From the NCBI GenBank assembly GCA_963760375.1, contig CAVXCS010000005.1, forward strand, positions 186,001-250,000: 64,000 nt of DNA, given 5' to 3'. The notes under the pieces are model-generated. The model had not been told where the DNA came from. It saw only the letters and a list, made by a program, of their open reading frames with translations, and ran no database searches. The position numbers and the translations under genes are program-made. Of the stretch, positions 42,369 to 51,728 are shown one piece after another. Source of the stretch: Pelagihabitans sp963760375. GTDB taxonomy: Bacteria; Bacteroidota; Bacteroidia; Flavobacteriales; Flavobacteriaceae. How positions within the stretch are numbered: position 1 is the stretch's first letter; each line of letters opens with the position of its first letter.

Positions 42369-45017
42369 TTATTTTAGGTCTTTCTTTTTGGTATAAACTT
42401 CGTTGTTTTGATCCCCGCCGGCTTGTAAATAAACGAACAGGTCTTTTATTTCCTTGTCGTTCAATCGATTGAGCAATCCGGGAGGCATGGGCGAAATCGG
42501 GGAAAGACCCCGCTTTACGATCTCACTTTTGGCCAATTGTACCGTGTAACTTTCATTGAACGGATTCGGCATCAAAATGATGTTTTCGCCTTCTTCCGAT
42601 TTGATACGCCCTGCGATTTTTCCCCCGTCCTTCATTTCGAACAAGGTATTGGCATATTGGTCGGAAATATCGTCATTGGGGCTGTAAATGGCGAACAACA
42701 GGTCGTAGCTGCCAAACTTGCTGTGTGCTTGGGTAAGATCGGGCCCCGCGGCGCCACCTTCGCCACGCATCCTATGGCATAGGGTGCACATGGCCGCCTG
42801 GTAGGCGCGTTCACCATCTGCAAAGCTTACTTGGTAATCGCCCAAGGCCTCGCCCCAGATGATATTGCCCATATCCTCGCCGGTATAGTTTCGGCCCGGC
42901 CCTATGGGCTGTGGCAAGTCGGCCATAACTGAAGAAGGGGTGTACACGCCCGACAGCTCCTGGAAATATGATTTTTCCGCTTCGGGAACGTTCGTCATGG
43001 CTTGTTGCCTTACATTTTCCATATAGGCCTTAAAGCTCATACCGCCTTTCGCCCCCAAAACATCGTAGAACCAACGAAAGTATTTTTCGCGCAAGTCTTT
43101 GGTCCATCCCTGATCGGCATGGCTGAGCAGCAGGCCATAATAGATGGCTTCACTGGGTGGCATTTTCGCGATGACATCCCTAATGAGCGGTCCATATTGT
43201 TCACTGCGCATGGTGGTTTCTTCGTCAAGCAATTGAACCCCTTCGGTAACCGTTTTTTCCGAAGTGTGCTTCTCCAAAAGGGCCACCAACTCTTTCGTGA
43301 TACCGTTTGATTTCAAATAAAGCAATAGCTGGCCAAGTTCCTTGTTCACCGCATTATTGGCATTGGGGAAATAAGCGTTCAGTTTTTTAATAGTCATGTT
43401 GCCATGGAGCGCATCCGGTGGTCCCATTCGAATGAATAGCAAGGCATAGGTGCGCAACAAGGCGACTTGTTGCCCTGTGGTCAATACCTCCAACTTGATC
43501 GGGTTCAACTTTTCGATAATTTTTCCTTCAAGTCCTTTATCCCCTTGATGTACCAAGGCAATTCCCCCTTCTATGAGCTTGATAGGGTCTTTTTCCGTAA
43601 AGAAACGTGCTTCCCATTTTTCGACCGGTTGGTGTTCCAAAGCTACCCTGGCGGCATATCTGATAAATCGATCCTCGTGATTGAGGTTGTCCCAGGCCAG
43701 CGAAATGGCATCATCAGAAATTTCGGAATGGTATTTTTCCAGACTGTGGCGAAGCGATCTCAATGCTTGGGCTGCTTCATCGGTTGAGGTAATGCCTGGT
43801 TCCGAACCAGTTCCGGTATATCGCAATCGATAAAGATGTGAATCCAATCCACGGCCGCCCGTGGCAAAATAGAGGTTGCCATCAGTTCCTGCGATCATAT
43901 CGGTCAGGGGCAGGGGCGTGCCGGAAAGAAATTCTTCTTTGGTGGCCTCATAGCTGCTACCCTTGGGTTTTAGGTCGATAAAATAAACGGTGCCAAAACT
44001 CCAATCCATCACAAAGAGTCCGTTTTGGTACCTTGCCGGAAATTTCAGTTTTGCCCCTGCAAGGACCGCCGTGGGCGAACCCTGTTCCATATTCACCGCG
44101 GCAGGAAGGTTATCGGGATAATATGCCGGCCATTTTCCGGACCCCGTGCGCCAACCATATTCACTTCCACTGGTTACATGGCAGATCCTGGTAGGTCTGT
44201 ACCATGGCATGCCAATATCCCATTCCATATCGGCATCATAGGTGAACAGTTCGTCGTCTTGGTTGAAGGCGATATCAAAAGGATTCCGGTATCCCGCGGA
44301 AACGAGTTCCCATTGGGTACCTTCAGGATCGAATTTACTGATCCAGCCACCAGGGGCCTTGATATTATTGGCATGTCCCCGGGCATCCAAATAAGGTTTG
44401 AATAAATTGTCCTCCCCCCAATTGGTGGGCAAGCGGCTGTTTTTGAGCAGGAGTTCTGGAATCAAGGTATGGTTTCCTGCAATGAAGTAGATTTCCTGGC
44501 CATTCGGCGACAATACAAAACTGTGCGGGCCATGTTCACCTTCACCTTCCAATTTAAGGAGCATGCTCACTTTGTCCAATTTCCCGTCTTTATCGGTATC
44601 GGTAAGTCGATACACCCCACTGCCATTTTCCTGATCATCCGGAATTTCATCGTCCCAAGTCTTGTTGACCGCCACATAGAGGCTGTTATGGGCCCACAGC
44701 AGGCCATGGGCCTCACCAATATGCAGATCTAAACTGTCTACTTGGGCAGGATCCACGGGATTTCCATCGGAAGGTACTTTCAGTTGGTATATCTTGCCCC
44801 GTTGGTCACAGGCATAGATAATATTTTCCGGGCCTTGGGCAAGTGCGACCCAAGATCCCTGACCATGTGCACTCGGATGGTAAAGATCTTCTAGTTCGAA
44901 ACCTTCCGGTAGATTGAAGCTTATCGGTTGGATATTTTCAGCCAGATCTTTTTTGGCCTCTTTTTGACAGGAGAGCAGTAGGCTGAAAAAAAGTAGAAGG
45001 GTTATGGTTTTTTGCAT
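42369..45017 (-). CDS. Beta-propeller / HEAT-like / cytochrome c lipoprotein (PVC-type dehydrogenase-like)
   Basis: An 882-residue lipoprotein (LLLFFSLLLSC, Cys16). An N-terminal PQQ-dehydrogenase-like propeller (about 30-400; GYRNPFDIAFN, GSEYGWRTGSGKWP) leads to a helical HEAT-like middle and a C-terminal cytochrome c domain with the heme motif CTLCH at about 745. The three-part layout is that of the large membrane-bound dehydrogenases first noted in Planctomycetes. It probably oxidises a sugar or alcohol and passes electrons to its heme. ATG 45017 is chosen as it opens the signal peptide. Confidence 0.85.
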   Translation of the reverse strand: MQKTITLLLFFSLLLSCQKEAKKDLAENIQPISFNLPEGFELEDLYHPSAHGQGSWVALAQGPENIIYACDQRGKIYQLKVPSDGNPVDPAQVDSLDLHIGEAHGLLWAHNSLYVAVNKTWDDEIPDDQENGSGVYRLTDTDKDGKLDKVSMLLKLEGEGEHGPHSFVLSPNGQEIYFIAGNHTLIPELLLKNSRLPTNWGEDNLFKPYLDARGHANNIKAPGGWISKFDPEGTQWELVSAGYRNPFDIAFNQDDELFTYDADMEWDIGMPWYRPTRICHVTSGSEYGWRTGSGKWPAYYPDNLPAAVNMEQGSPTAVLAGAKLKFPARYQNGLFVMDWSFGTVYFIDLKPKGSSYEATKEEFLSGTPLPLTDMIAGTDGNLYFATGGRGLDSHLYRLRYTGTGSEPGITSTDEAAQALRSLRHSLEKYHSEISDDAISLAWDNLNHEDRFIRYAARVALEHQPVEKWEARFFTEKDPIKLIEGGIALVHQGDKGLEGKIIEKLNPIKLEVLTTGQQVALLRTYALLFIRMGPPDALHGNMTIKKLNAYFPNANNAVNKELGQLLLYLKSNGITKELVALLEKHTSEKTVTEGVQLLDEETTMRSEQYGPLIRDVIAKMPPSEAIYYGLLLSHADQGWTKDLREKYFRWFYDVLGAKGGMSFKAYMENVRQQAMTNVPEAEKSYFQELSGVYTPSSVMADLPQPIGPGRNYTGEDMGNIIWGEALGDYQVSFADGERAYQAAMCTLCHRMRGEGGAAGPDLTQAHSKFGSYDLLFAIYSPNDDISDQYANTLFEMKDGGKIAGRIKSEEGENIILMPNPFNESYTVQLAKSEIVKRGLSPISPMPPGLLNRLNDKEIKDLFVYLQAGGDQNNEVYTKKKDLK

Positions 45018-45248
45018 GGTATGGTTCCTAAGGTTGTCCCTAAAGATAATAAAATGTACCATTCCATTGCACAGGAATAAAATAACGGGACCCTAGAGGA
45101 AACATTTGTGAAAAAACAAACTACGAGCGCGATCAAATGAAAGCGGCAGGGAATTGTAAACCACTTCGCGAAGGGGGTTGCCCGACTATAGGGAAGGGTA
45201 TTTTTTGAAAAGGCAGGGGAGGGGCAGCCTATGCAATCGCGTCAGCGA

Positions 45249-45476
45249 TCATTGCGATATCGATTTCAAATACAATTGTTCCACTTTGGACCGGGCCCAA
45301 GGGGTCTTTCTCAGAAATTTTAGAGATGATTTTATGGATGGATCGTTTTTGAAGCAGTTGATGTTTATGATGGCCGCCATTTCTTCCCAGCTGTATATCG
45401 AAGTCAAATGATCCAACATATCGATGAGTTTTATCCCGTGTAGCGGATTGTTGGCTTGTGTATTGGTACCGTCCAT
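45249..45476 (-). CDS. VF530-family small DNA-binding-like protein (DUF2132)
   Basis: A 75-residue protein with the VF530 signature: NNPLHGIKLIDML, YSWEEMAAIININCF and NDPSIKSSLKFLRKTPWAR near the C-terminus. The family has a compact helical fold proposed to bind DNA; its function is not established. A longer frame on the same strand (45229-45537) is a shadow. Confidence 0.88.
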   Translation of the reverse strand: MDGTNTQANNPLHGIKLIDMLDHLTSIYSWEEMAAIININCFKNDPSIKSSLKFLRKTPWARSKVEQLYLKSISQ

Positions 45477-45542
45477 AGCTTTTTAAAAAAGCAAAATTCG
45501 ATTCATATTCTCTACCCCAGCTGCCAGGGTCAAGCACAAAAT

Positions 45543-45570
45543 AAAAAAAACTCCGGTAATCAGCCGGAGT
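45543..45570 (-). terminator. Intrinsic terminator of rpoD
   Basis: Minus strand: ACTCCGG (45570-45564), 7-nt loop, CCGGAGT (45556-45550), followed by a T-rich tract (A-run 45543-45550 on the plus strand). It lies about 120 nt after the rpoD stop. Confidence 0.8.
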
Positions 45571-45689
45571 TTATTCATCAATCAAAAAACGAACAGTCAT
45601 GATAACTGTTGTTATTGTACACAAATTACAACTTTAATGCCAAATTTCCAATATTAAGGATCATTTAACGCTGCAATTCATTTCCCGTT

Positions 45690-46553
45690 TTAGCCGAGAT
45701 AGGTCTTCAATATTTTACTTCTGGAAGTGTGCTTCAACCTCCTGATGGCCTTTTCCTTGATTTGGCGTACCCTTTCCCTGGTAAGGTCGAAAGTTTCTCC
45801 TATTTCTTCAAGGGTCATGGAATGTTGGCCGGCAAGGCCAAAATACAAACGAATGACATCGGCTTCCCTTGGGGTAAGGGTTTCCAGCGCTCGTTCTATT
45901 TCGGTACGCAGCGATTCGTGCAACAATTCACGATCCGGATTTGGCGATTCCCCACTGCGAAGTACGTCGTAAAGGTTTGAATCTTCCCCATCGATTAGGG
46001 GCGCATCCATAGATACATGGCGACCCGAGTTTTTCAAGGATTGCTTCACATCCTCCACGGTCATGTCCAATTCCTTGGCAATTTCCTCCGCCGAAGGCTG
46101 TCGCTCATGCGCTTGTTCCAAAAAAGCGAAAGTCTTATTGATTTTGTTGATCGAACCAATCTTGTTCAACGGCAATCTCACAATTCGGGATTGTTCTGCC
46201 AATGCCTGCAAGATCGATTGACGGATCCACCATACGGCATAGGAAATAAATTTAAAACCACGGGTTTCATCGAAACGCTGTGCCGCTTTGATCAGGCCCA
46301 AATTGCCTTCATTGATCAAATCGGGAAGGGTGAGTCCTTGATTTTGATACTGTTTGGCAACCGATACCACAAAACGAAGATTGGCTTTTGTCAATTTTTC
46401 AAGGGCGATTTGATCGCCGGCCTTGATACGTTGCGCCAATTCCACTTCTTCATCTGCGGTAATAAGATCTACTTTGCCAATTTCTTGTAGGTATTTGTCC
46501 AAAGATGCGGTTTCCCTGTTGGTAACCTGTTTGGTAATCTTTAGCTGTCTCAT
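45690..46553 (-). CDS. rpoD: Primary RNA polymerase sigma factor RpoD/SigA
   Basis: A 287-residue sigma-70 without region 1.1, the usual size in Bacteroidota. Regions 1.2 (DKYLQEIGKVDLI), 2 (LRFVVSVAKQYQNQGL, DLINEGNLGLIKA, FISYAVWWIRQ), 3 and 4.2 (TLEEIGETFDLTRERVRQI) are complete. This is the factor that recognises the TTG / TAnnTTTG promoters seen across the window. Confidence 0.97.
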   Translation of the reverse strand: MRQLKITKQVTNRETASLDKYLQEIGKVDLITADEEVELAQRIKAGDQIALEKLTKANLRFVVSVAKQYQNQGLTLPDLINEGNLGLIKAAQRFDETRGFKFISYAVWWIRQSILQALAEQSRIVRLPLNKIGSINKINKTFAFLEQAHERQPSAEEIAKELDMTVEDVKQSLKNSGRHVSMDAPLIDGEDSNLYDVLRSGESPNPDRELLHESLRTEIERALETLTPREADVIRLYFGLAGQHSMTLEEIGETFDLTRERVRQIKEKAIRRLKHTSRSKILKTYLG

Positions 46554-46660
46554 TTAGATAAATTAAGTTCATGTTGCATAGACTGCATATACTTATACGT
46601 GAAAAATCGCAAAATGTTACATAAACGTAAAAAAAAGCTGATATTTTGGCTAAAGCGCAC

Positions 46661-46689
46661 AAAAAAAGCCCCAATTAAAAAATTGGGGC
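46661..46689 (-). terminator. Intrinsic terminator of pnp
   Basis: Minus strand: GCCCCAATT (46689-46681), loop TTTT, AATTGGGGC (46676-46668), followed by T7 (46667-46661). It lies 27 nt after the pnp stop. Confidence 0.9.
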
Positions 46690-46715
46690 CATTTTATATT
46701 AAAATTCTTTAAGGA

Positions 46716-48944
46716 TTAGTCCCTTCGAGGTTTGCGATCTCGATCTCGATTGTCCCTTCCTCCGCCTCGGCGGTCATCCCTTCGGTCTCCACCTACTCTG
46801 GGCGGTCTCTCTTTATAGCCTTCCGGTTTTGGCAATAATGCCTTTCGGGAAACTTTGTCCTTGCGGGTGCGTGGATCGACCCCCAAATATTTCACATCAA
46901 AAACGTCACCCATGTTGACCACATCGGAAACATTTTCGGTACGTTCCCATGCCAGTTCAGAGACATGCAGCAATGTTTCATTGCCGGGGGCATCCTTATA
47001 TTCAACGACCGCTCCGAAGTCCAACATCTTAATGACCTTCACTTCATATACGCTGCCAACTTCCGGCTTGAACATCAAGGAATCTATTTTCGCCAAAACG
47101 GCATCGATACCTTGTTGGCTGGTTCCCAAAATTTCAACGATACCTTCCTCCGTGATCGGATCTTCATTGATCACGATAGTGGTTTTCGTAGTTTTCTGAA
47201 GTTCCTGGATGACTTTACCGCCTGGTCCGATCAAAGCGCCAATAAACTCGTTCGGGATGATCTTTGTCACCATTTTTGGTGCATGTGGCTTCACATCCGG
47301 ATTGGGCGTGGCAATGGTTTCCACCAATTTTTCAAGAATATGTAGTCTACCGTCCCTGGCCTGTTTAAGGGCCTTGACCAAGATTTCATAACTGAGGCCT
47401 TTTACCTTGATGTCCATTTGACAAGCGGTAATACCATCTGCGGTTCCGGTTACTTTAAAGTCCATATCCCCTAGGTGGTCTTCATCTCCCAAGATATCCG
47501 ATAAAACGGCATATTTACCTGATTCCATATCGGTGATCAATCCCATCGCGATTCCTGAAACGGGTTTCTTCAATTGTACGCCTGCATCCATCAAGGCCAT
47601 GGTACCGGAACAAACGGTGGCCATTGAAGACGACCCGTTGCTTTCCAATACTTCCGATACCACCCTTACGGTGTAGGGGCAATCGGCTGGCACCATTCTT
47701 TTCAATGCTCTTTGGGCCAAGTTGCCATGGCCTACTTCCCTTCGGGAGGTGCCCCGTATGGGACGCGCCTCGCCGGTTGAGAACGGCGGAAAGTTATAAT
47801 GGAGGTAAAAAGTTTCCTCCCCTTCAAAAGAAGGCATATCGATTTGGTTGGCTTCCCTTGAAGTGCCCAAGGTAACCGTGGCCAAGGCTTGGGTTTCCCC
47901 TCGCGTAAATATGGCGCTACCATGGGTGGAGGGCAAATAATCGATTTCACACCATATGGGGCGAATTTCATTGGTTTTTCTACCATCCAATCGCAAACCT
48001 TCATTCAACGTAAGGTCTCGTACGGCTGCTTTTTCGGCCTTGTAAAAATATTTACTGACCATACCGCCATATTCGGCCAATTCTTCCTCCGTGAAGGTTG
48101 CTTTAACTTCTTCCTTGATAGCATCAAAAGCCGCACTTCTGTCTTGTTTGGCCGAAGCCGCCCTTGCCACGGCGTAAACCTTGTCATAAACAAGACCATG
48201 CACTTTTTTGGCCAAGGCCTCGTCTTCACTTTCAGTATCGTACTCCCTTACAGCCTTTCTGCCGACCGCTTCGGCCAATCGCATCTGGGCGGCTACCTGG
48301 GCCTTGATGGCCTCATGTGCAAATTTGATCGCCTCAACCATATCCTCTTCCGAAATCTCACCCATTTCACCTTCCACCATCATTACAGAATCGGCAGAAG
48401 CCCCGATGACCATATCGATGTCGGACTCCAACAATTGGGCCCTGGTAGGGTTGATAATGAATTTCCCGTCTACACGGCCCACTCGGCATTCCGAAATGGC
48501 ACATTCAAATGGAAAATCAGACAACTGGATTGCAGCCGATGCGGCCAAACCGGCCATCGCATCTGGCATCACCTCTTCATCGTGCGACATGAGCTGGATC
48601 ATTACCTGTGTTTCACAATGGTAATCTTTGGGGAAAAGTGGGCGTAGCACGCGATCTACCAATCGCATGGTCAATACTTCCCCATCGCTGGGTCTTGCCT
48701 CCCTCTTGAAGAAACCTCCTGGATAACGGCCCGAAGCCGCAAATTTTTCGCGATAATCTACCGTCAACGGAAGAAAATCGACGTCGCTTTGTTTGTAATT
48801 CGATACTACGGTACAAAGTAGCATACACTTGCCGGATTGCACCACAACAGAACCATGGGCCTGTTTTGCCAATTTTCCGGTCTCGATAGAAATTTCCCTA
48901 CCGTCACCGAGGTCGATGACCTCCTTAAATACTTTTGGAATCAT
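46716..48944 (-). CDS. pnp: Polynucleotide phosphorylase
   Basis: A 742-residue 3'-5' exoribonuclease using phosphate, a core RNA-decay enzyme. There are two RNase PH domains (GSVVVQSGKCMLLCTVVSN in the first; GSAIFTRGETQALATVTLG and GSSSMATVCSG in the second), a linking helical domain, then KH (IIPNEFIGALIGPGGKVIQE) and S1 (GSVYEVKVIKMLDFGAVVEY) domains. The C-terminal Arg/Asp/Gly-rich tail (RRDDRRGGGRDNRDRD) probably binds RNA or protein. It lies downstream of rpsO on the same strand, the widespread rpsO-pnp order. Confidence 0.97.
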   Translation of the reverse strand: MIPKVFKEVIDLGDGREISIETGKLAKQAHGSVVVQSGKCMLLCTVVSNYKQSDVDFLPLTVDYREKFAASGRYPGGFFKREARPSDGEVLTMRLVDRVLRPLFPKDYHCETQVMIQLMSHDEEVMPDAMAGLAASAAIQLSDFPFECAISECRVGRVDGKFIINPTRAQLLESDIDMVIGASADSVMMVEGEMGEISEEDMVEAIKFAHEAIKAQVAAQMRLAEAVGRKAVREYDTESEDEALAKKVHGLVYDKVYAVARAASAKQDRSAAFDAIKEEVKATFTEEELAEYGGMVSKYFYKAEKAAVRDLTLNEGLRLDGRKTNEIRPIWCEIDYLPSTHGSAIFTRGETQALATVTLGTSREANQIDMPSFEGEETFYLHYNFPPFSTGEARPIRGTSRREVGHGNLAQRALKRMVPADCPYTVRVVSEVLESNGSSSMATVCSGTMALMDAGVQLKKPVSGIAMGLITDMESGKYAVLSDILGDEDHLGDMDFKVTGTADGITACQMDIKVKGLSYEILVKALKQARDGRLHILEKLVETIATPNPDVKPHAPKMVTKIIPNEFIGALIGPGGKVIQELQKTTKTTIVINEDPITEEGIVEILGTSQQGIDAVLAKIDSLMFKPEVGSVYEVKVIKMLDFGAVVEYKDAPGNETLLHVSELAWERTENVSDVVNMGDVFDVKYLGVDPRTRKDKVSRKALLPKPEGYKERPPRVGGDRRDDRRGGGRDNRDRDRKPRRD

Positions 48945-49127
48945 AAATTTGATTTAAAATCCACCCATAGGCAGATTTGTTAAACAATGGTCTTTCCGCC
49001 ATGTTCTCTGGTCGGAGTTGTTGTGTTGTGTTGACCAATGAAAAACCGTGTGCAGCTTTTTGTGTTGCCTCTGAACAAGAGGACTTTTACTTCAAAATAG
49101 GGTGTTGTAGCAAATACAACGATAAAA
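48945..49127 (-). promoter_or_regulatory. pnp leader with small hairpins
   Basis: Between the rpsO terminator and the pnp ATG, two short hairpins are visible: CCTCT/AGAGG (49068-49082) and GTTGTA/TACAAC (about 49104-49120). In other bacteria pnp leaders fold and are cut for autoregulation; that this holds here is an inference. No exact -7 element was found, so read-through from rpsO may drive pnp. Confidence 0.3.
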
Positions 49128-49155
49128 ATAAGGGGAAAGTTAACTTTCCCCTTAT
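49128..49155 (-). terminator. Perfect palindromic terminator of rpsO
   Basis: A 28-bp perfect palindrome (AAGGGGAAAGTT/AACTTTCCCCTT plus outer AT pairs) that begins 3 nt after the rpsO stop. On the minus strand it is followed by a TTTT-rich stretch. It could act in part as an attenuator before pnp. Confidence 0.8.
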
Positions 49156-49158
49156 CGG

Positions 49159-49428
49159 TTATTTTCTAATATTCAATTCTTTGATGAGTTCACGATACTT
49201 GACGATATCCTTCTTCTTCAAATAATCCAAGAGACTTCTTCGCTTCCCTACCAGTCGAACCAAAGACCGCTCTGTGTTATAGTCTTTATGGTTCTTTTTT
49301 AGGTGCTCGGTCAAGTGGTTGATGCGATGCGTGAACAAGGCAACCTGCCCTTCGGTAGAACCGGTATTGATTTCTTTTCCGCCGTATTTCTTAAAAATAT
49401 CGACCTTTACTTCCTTTGTTAAATACAT
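49159..49428 (-). CDS. rpsO: 30S ribosomal protein S15
   Basis: An 89-residue primary binder of the central 16S rRNA domain. The family pattern is complete: TGSTEGQVALFTHRINHLTEHLK, HKDYNTERSLVRLVGKRRSLLDYL and the closing YRELIKELNIRK. Normal length. Confidence 0.97.
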   Translation of the reverse strand: MYLTKEVKVDIFKKYGGKEINTGSTEGQVALFTHRINHLTEHLKKNHKDYNTERSLVRLVGKRRSLLDYLKKKDIVKYRELIKELNIRK

Positions 49429-49482
49429 TCCAATATTATATTAAATGATTTTTATGTATCTGACTGATTTTCAATCAGGCCG

Positions 49483-49490
49483 CAAATATA
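49483..49490 (-). promoter_or_regulatory. -7 promoter element of rpsO
   Basis: Minus-strand TATATTTG, an exact TAnnTTTG match, 54 nt before the rpsO ATG, with TTTG (49510-49507) 16 nt further upstream. The leader between them contains CTGATT/AATCAG, a small hairpin. Confidence 0.5.
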
Positions 49491-49702
49491 AAAATATTTT
49501 CTTGATCAAAGGCCATAGATTATTATTTAATCGAAATTAAACCTTTTCGCGTGCTCCCTCGATTTTAAAGATGGAAACCCTGATGGCAAAGGATTTTTGA
49601 CGGATCCAGATGGGGCCTTCATGGAAAATTTCCCAAGGCAAGTTTTATAACACTGGATGGTAGGTAAGGTTGGCCGTGCGTGCGAAATGGCTATCAACGC
49701 AC

Positions 49703-50563
49703 CTATTTTCTTACGGGATTGTTTTCGATCAGATCGATATAGAGATTGATTTTCTTTTTAAGCTCGCTGCGGTGAACGATAAAATCGAGAAACCCGTGTT
49801 CCAAAACAAATTCCGCGGTCTGGAAGCCTTCCGGCAATTCTTTTCCCGTCGCTTCCTTGACCACCCTTGGTCCTGCAAAGCCGATCAAAGCGCCCGGCTC
49901 AGAAATATTGATGTCGCCCAACATGGCATACGATGCCGTGGTACCACCTGTTGTGGGGTCGGTACATAATGAGATATAGGGTATTTTCGCATCCGCCAAT
50001 TGAGCCAGCTTAGCGGAAGTTTTGGCCAGTTGCATTAAGGAAAGGGCCGCTTCCATCATTCTGGCACCACCCGATTTGGAAATCATCAAAAATGGGATCT
50101 TCTTTTTTAACGCATAATCGATCGCCCTGGCAATTTTCTCGCCGACCACGCTGCCCATAGATCCACCGATAAAAGTGAAATCCATGCAGGCCACTACGAG
50201 GTCCTTGCCCAACGATTTGCCGACTCCGGTTCGAACGGCGTCCTTGAGCCCGGTTTTTTTTTGGGCGGCTACCAGGCGTTCCGAGTACTTTTTGGTATCT
50301 ACGAACTTCAGGGGATCCTTGGAAGTCAGTTTGGCATCCAGCTCGGTAAATTTGTTGTTGTCGAAAATGATTTCGAAGTATTCCTTGCTGCCGATTCGCA
50401 CATGGTAATCGTCTTCCGGACTAACATAAAAGTTCTTGGCCAGGACTTCCGATTCCACAATTTTACCTGTAGGGGATTTATACCAAAGTCCCTTTGGGGT
50501 ATCTTTTTTTTGGTCGGTGGCCGTCTGTATTCCTTTTTCTTTTCTTTGAAACCAAGCCGTCAT
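49703..50563 (-). CDS. accD: Acetyl-CoA carboxylase carboxyltransferase subunit beta, zinc-finger ligands lost
   Basis: A 286-residue beta subunit that transfers CO2 from biotin to acetyl-CoA in fatty acid synthesis. The crotonase-like core is complete (FTFIGGSMGSVVGEKIARA, SGGARMMEA, PTTGGTTASYAMLGD, GFAGPRVV). The N-terminal zinc ribbon is recognisable by GLWYK and YHVRIGS, but its four cysteines are replaced (Ser30, Gly33, Ser48, Asp51). It is 28 nt downstream of fbaA and probably in its operon. Confidence 0.95.
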   Translation of the reverse strand: MTAWFQRKEKGIQTATDQKKDTPKGLWYKSPTGKIVESEVLAKNFYVSPEDDYHVRIGSKEYFEIIFDNNKFTELDAKLTSKDPLKFVDTKKYSERLVAAQKKTGLKDAVRTGVGKSLGKDLVVACMDFTFIGGSMGSVVGEKIARAIDYALKKKIPFLMISKSGGARMMEAALSLMQLAKTSAKLAQLADAKIPYISLCTDPTTGGTTASYAMLGDINISEPGALIGFAGPRVVKEATGKELPEGFQTAEFVLEHGFLDFIVHRSELKKKINLYIDLIENNPVRK

Positions 50564-50591
50564 ATCGTACAGGTTAGGGTTAGGAGGTGTT

Positions 50592-51659
50592 TTACAGCGT
50601 ATTCACGTTGTTGAGATCTTCAAAAGCCTTTTTTAAGCGTGTGACAAAGGTTTTTTCCCCTTCCCGCAACCAAACGCGCGGGTCATAGAATTTCTTATTG
50701 GGTTCATCGGACCCTTTGGGGTTTCCGATTTGTGTCTTAAGGTAGTCCTTTTTGTCTTGTATATAGTTTCGAATGCCTTCCAGAAATGCATATTGCAGAT
50801 CGGTATCGATGTTCATCTTGATGACGCCATAACCTATGGCCTCCCTAATTTCGGCCACCGTTGAACCCGATCCGCCATGGAAGACAAAATCGATATGGTT
50901 ATGCTCCACACCGTATTTTTTGGTTACATATTCTTGGGAATTCCTTAAAATTTTAGGGGTCAGCTTCACGTTGCCCGGCTTGTACACACCATGTACATTG
51001 CCAAAAGCAGCCGCAACGGTAAAGCGCTTGCTTACCTTGGACAATTCCTCGTAGGCATAGGCCACTTCTTCGGGTTGGGTATAGAGCTTGCTGTCATCTA
51101 CATCCGAATTGTCGACCCCGTCTTCTTCCCCACCGGTAATGCCCAGTTCTATTTCCAGGGTCATCTTCATTTTATCCATCCTTGCCAGATATTCTTTGCA
51201 GATTGCGATATTCTCTTCCAAAGGCTCTTCTGAAAGATCGATCATATGGGAACTGAACAATGATTTACCGGTTTCGGCAAAATGTTTTTCGCTTGCATCT
51301 AGGAGACCATCGATCCAAGGCAACAACGGTTTGGCGCAATGGTCGGTGTGCAATATTACGGTAGCACCATAGGCCTTGGCCAATTGGTGAACGTGTTTTG
51401 CCCCAGCGATGGCGCCAGCGATTGCCGCTTTTTGGCCCTCATTGGAAAGCCCTTTTCCGGCATTGAACTGTGCCCCTCCGTTTGAAAATTGAATGATAAC
51501 AGGTGCCTTTAAGCTCGCGGCCGTTTCAAGAACGCCATTAATGGTGTTTGAACCGATAACGTTTACAGCGGGCAGGGCAAACCCTTTTTGTTTGGCATAG
51601 TTGAAAATATGCTGTACCTCATCACCGGTAGCAACGCCTGGTTTTATATTGTGCGACAT
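50592..51659 (-). CDS. fbaA: Class II fructose-bisphosphate aldolase
   Basis: A 355-residue zinc-dependent aldolase of glycolysis and gluconeogenesis. Zinc and substrate motifs are visible: ILHTDHCAKP, EIELGITGGEEDGVD, FGNVHGVY and DFVFHGGSGS, then INIDTDLQYAF-like MNIDTDLQYAF. Length is normal for the class IIA type. Confidence 0.96.
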   Translation of the reverse strand: MSHNIKPGVATGDEVQHIFNYAKQKGFALPAVNVIGSNTINGVLETAASLKAPVIIQFSNGGAQFNAGKGLSNEGQKAAIAGAIAGAKHVHQLAKAYGATVILHTDHCAKPLLPWIDGLLDASEKHFAETGKSLFSSHMIDLSEEPLEENIAICKEYLARMDKMKMTLEIELGITGGEEDGVDNSDVDDSKLYTQPEEVAYAYEELSKVSKRFTVAAAFGNVHGVYKPGNVKLTPKILRNSQEYVTKKYGVEHNHIDFVFHGGSGSTVAEIREAIGYGVIKMNIDTDLQYAFLEGIRNYIQDKKDYLKTQIGNPKGSDEPNKKFYDPRVWLREGEKTFVTRLKKAFEDLNNVNTL

Positions 51660-51705
51660 AATAGTTAAATCTCGTGGTTAGGTAATTTTATTTTAAGGAA
51701 TGGGA

Positions 51706-51713
51706 CAAAAGTA
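51706..51713 (-). promoter_or_regulatory. -7 promoter element of fbaA-accD
   Basis: Minus-strand TACTTTTG, an exact TAnnTTTG match, 46 nt before the fbaA ATG. Confidence 0.45.
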
Positions 51714-51728
51714 ATAAAATATTTAGGT

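Noticed and set aside
45229..45537. 102-residue minus-strand ORF overlapping the VF530 gene
   Set aside because: The 75-residue frame at 45249-45476 has the VF530 signature; this one does not.
49429..49702. Hidden gene between rpsO and accD
   Set aside because: Only the rpsO promoter region and AT-rich DNA were seen; no ORF has a plausible start and composition.
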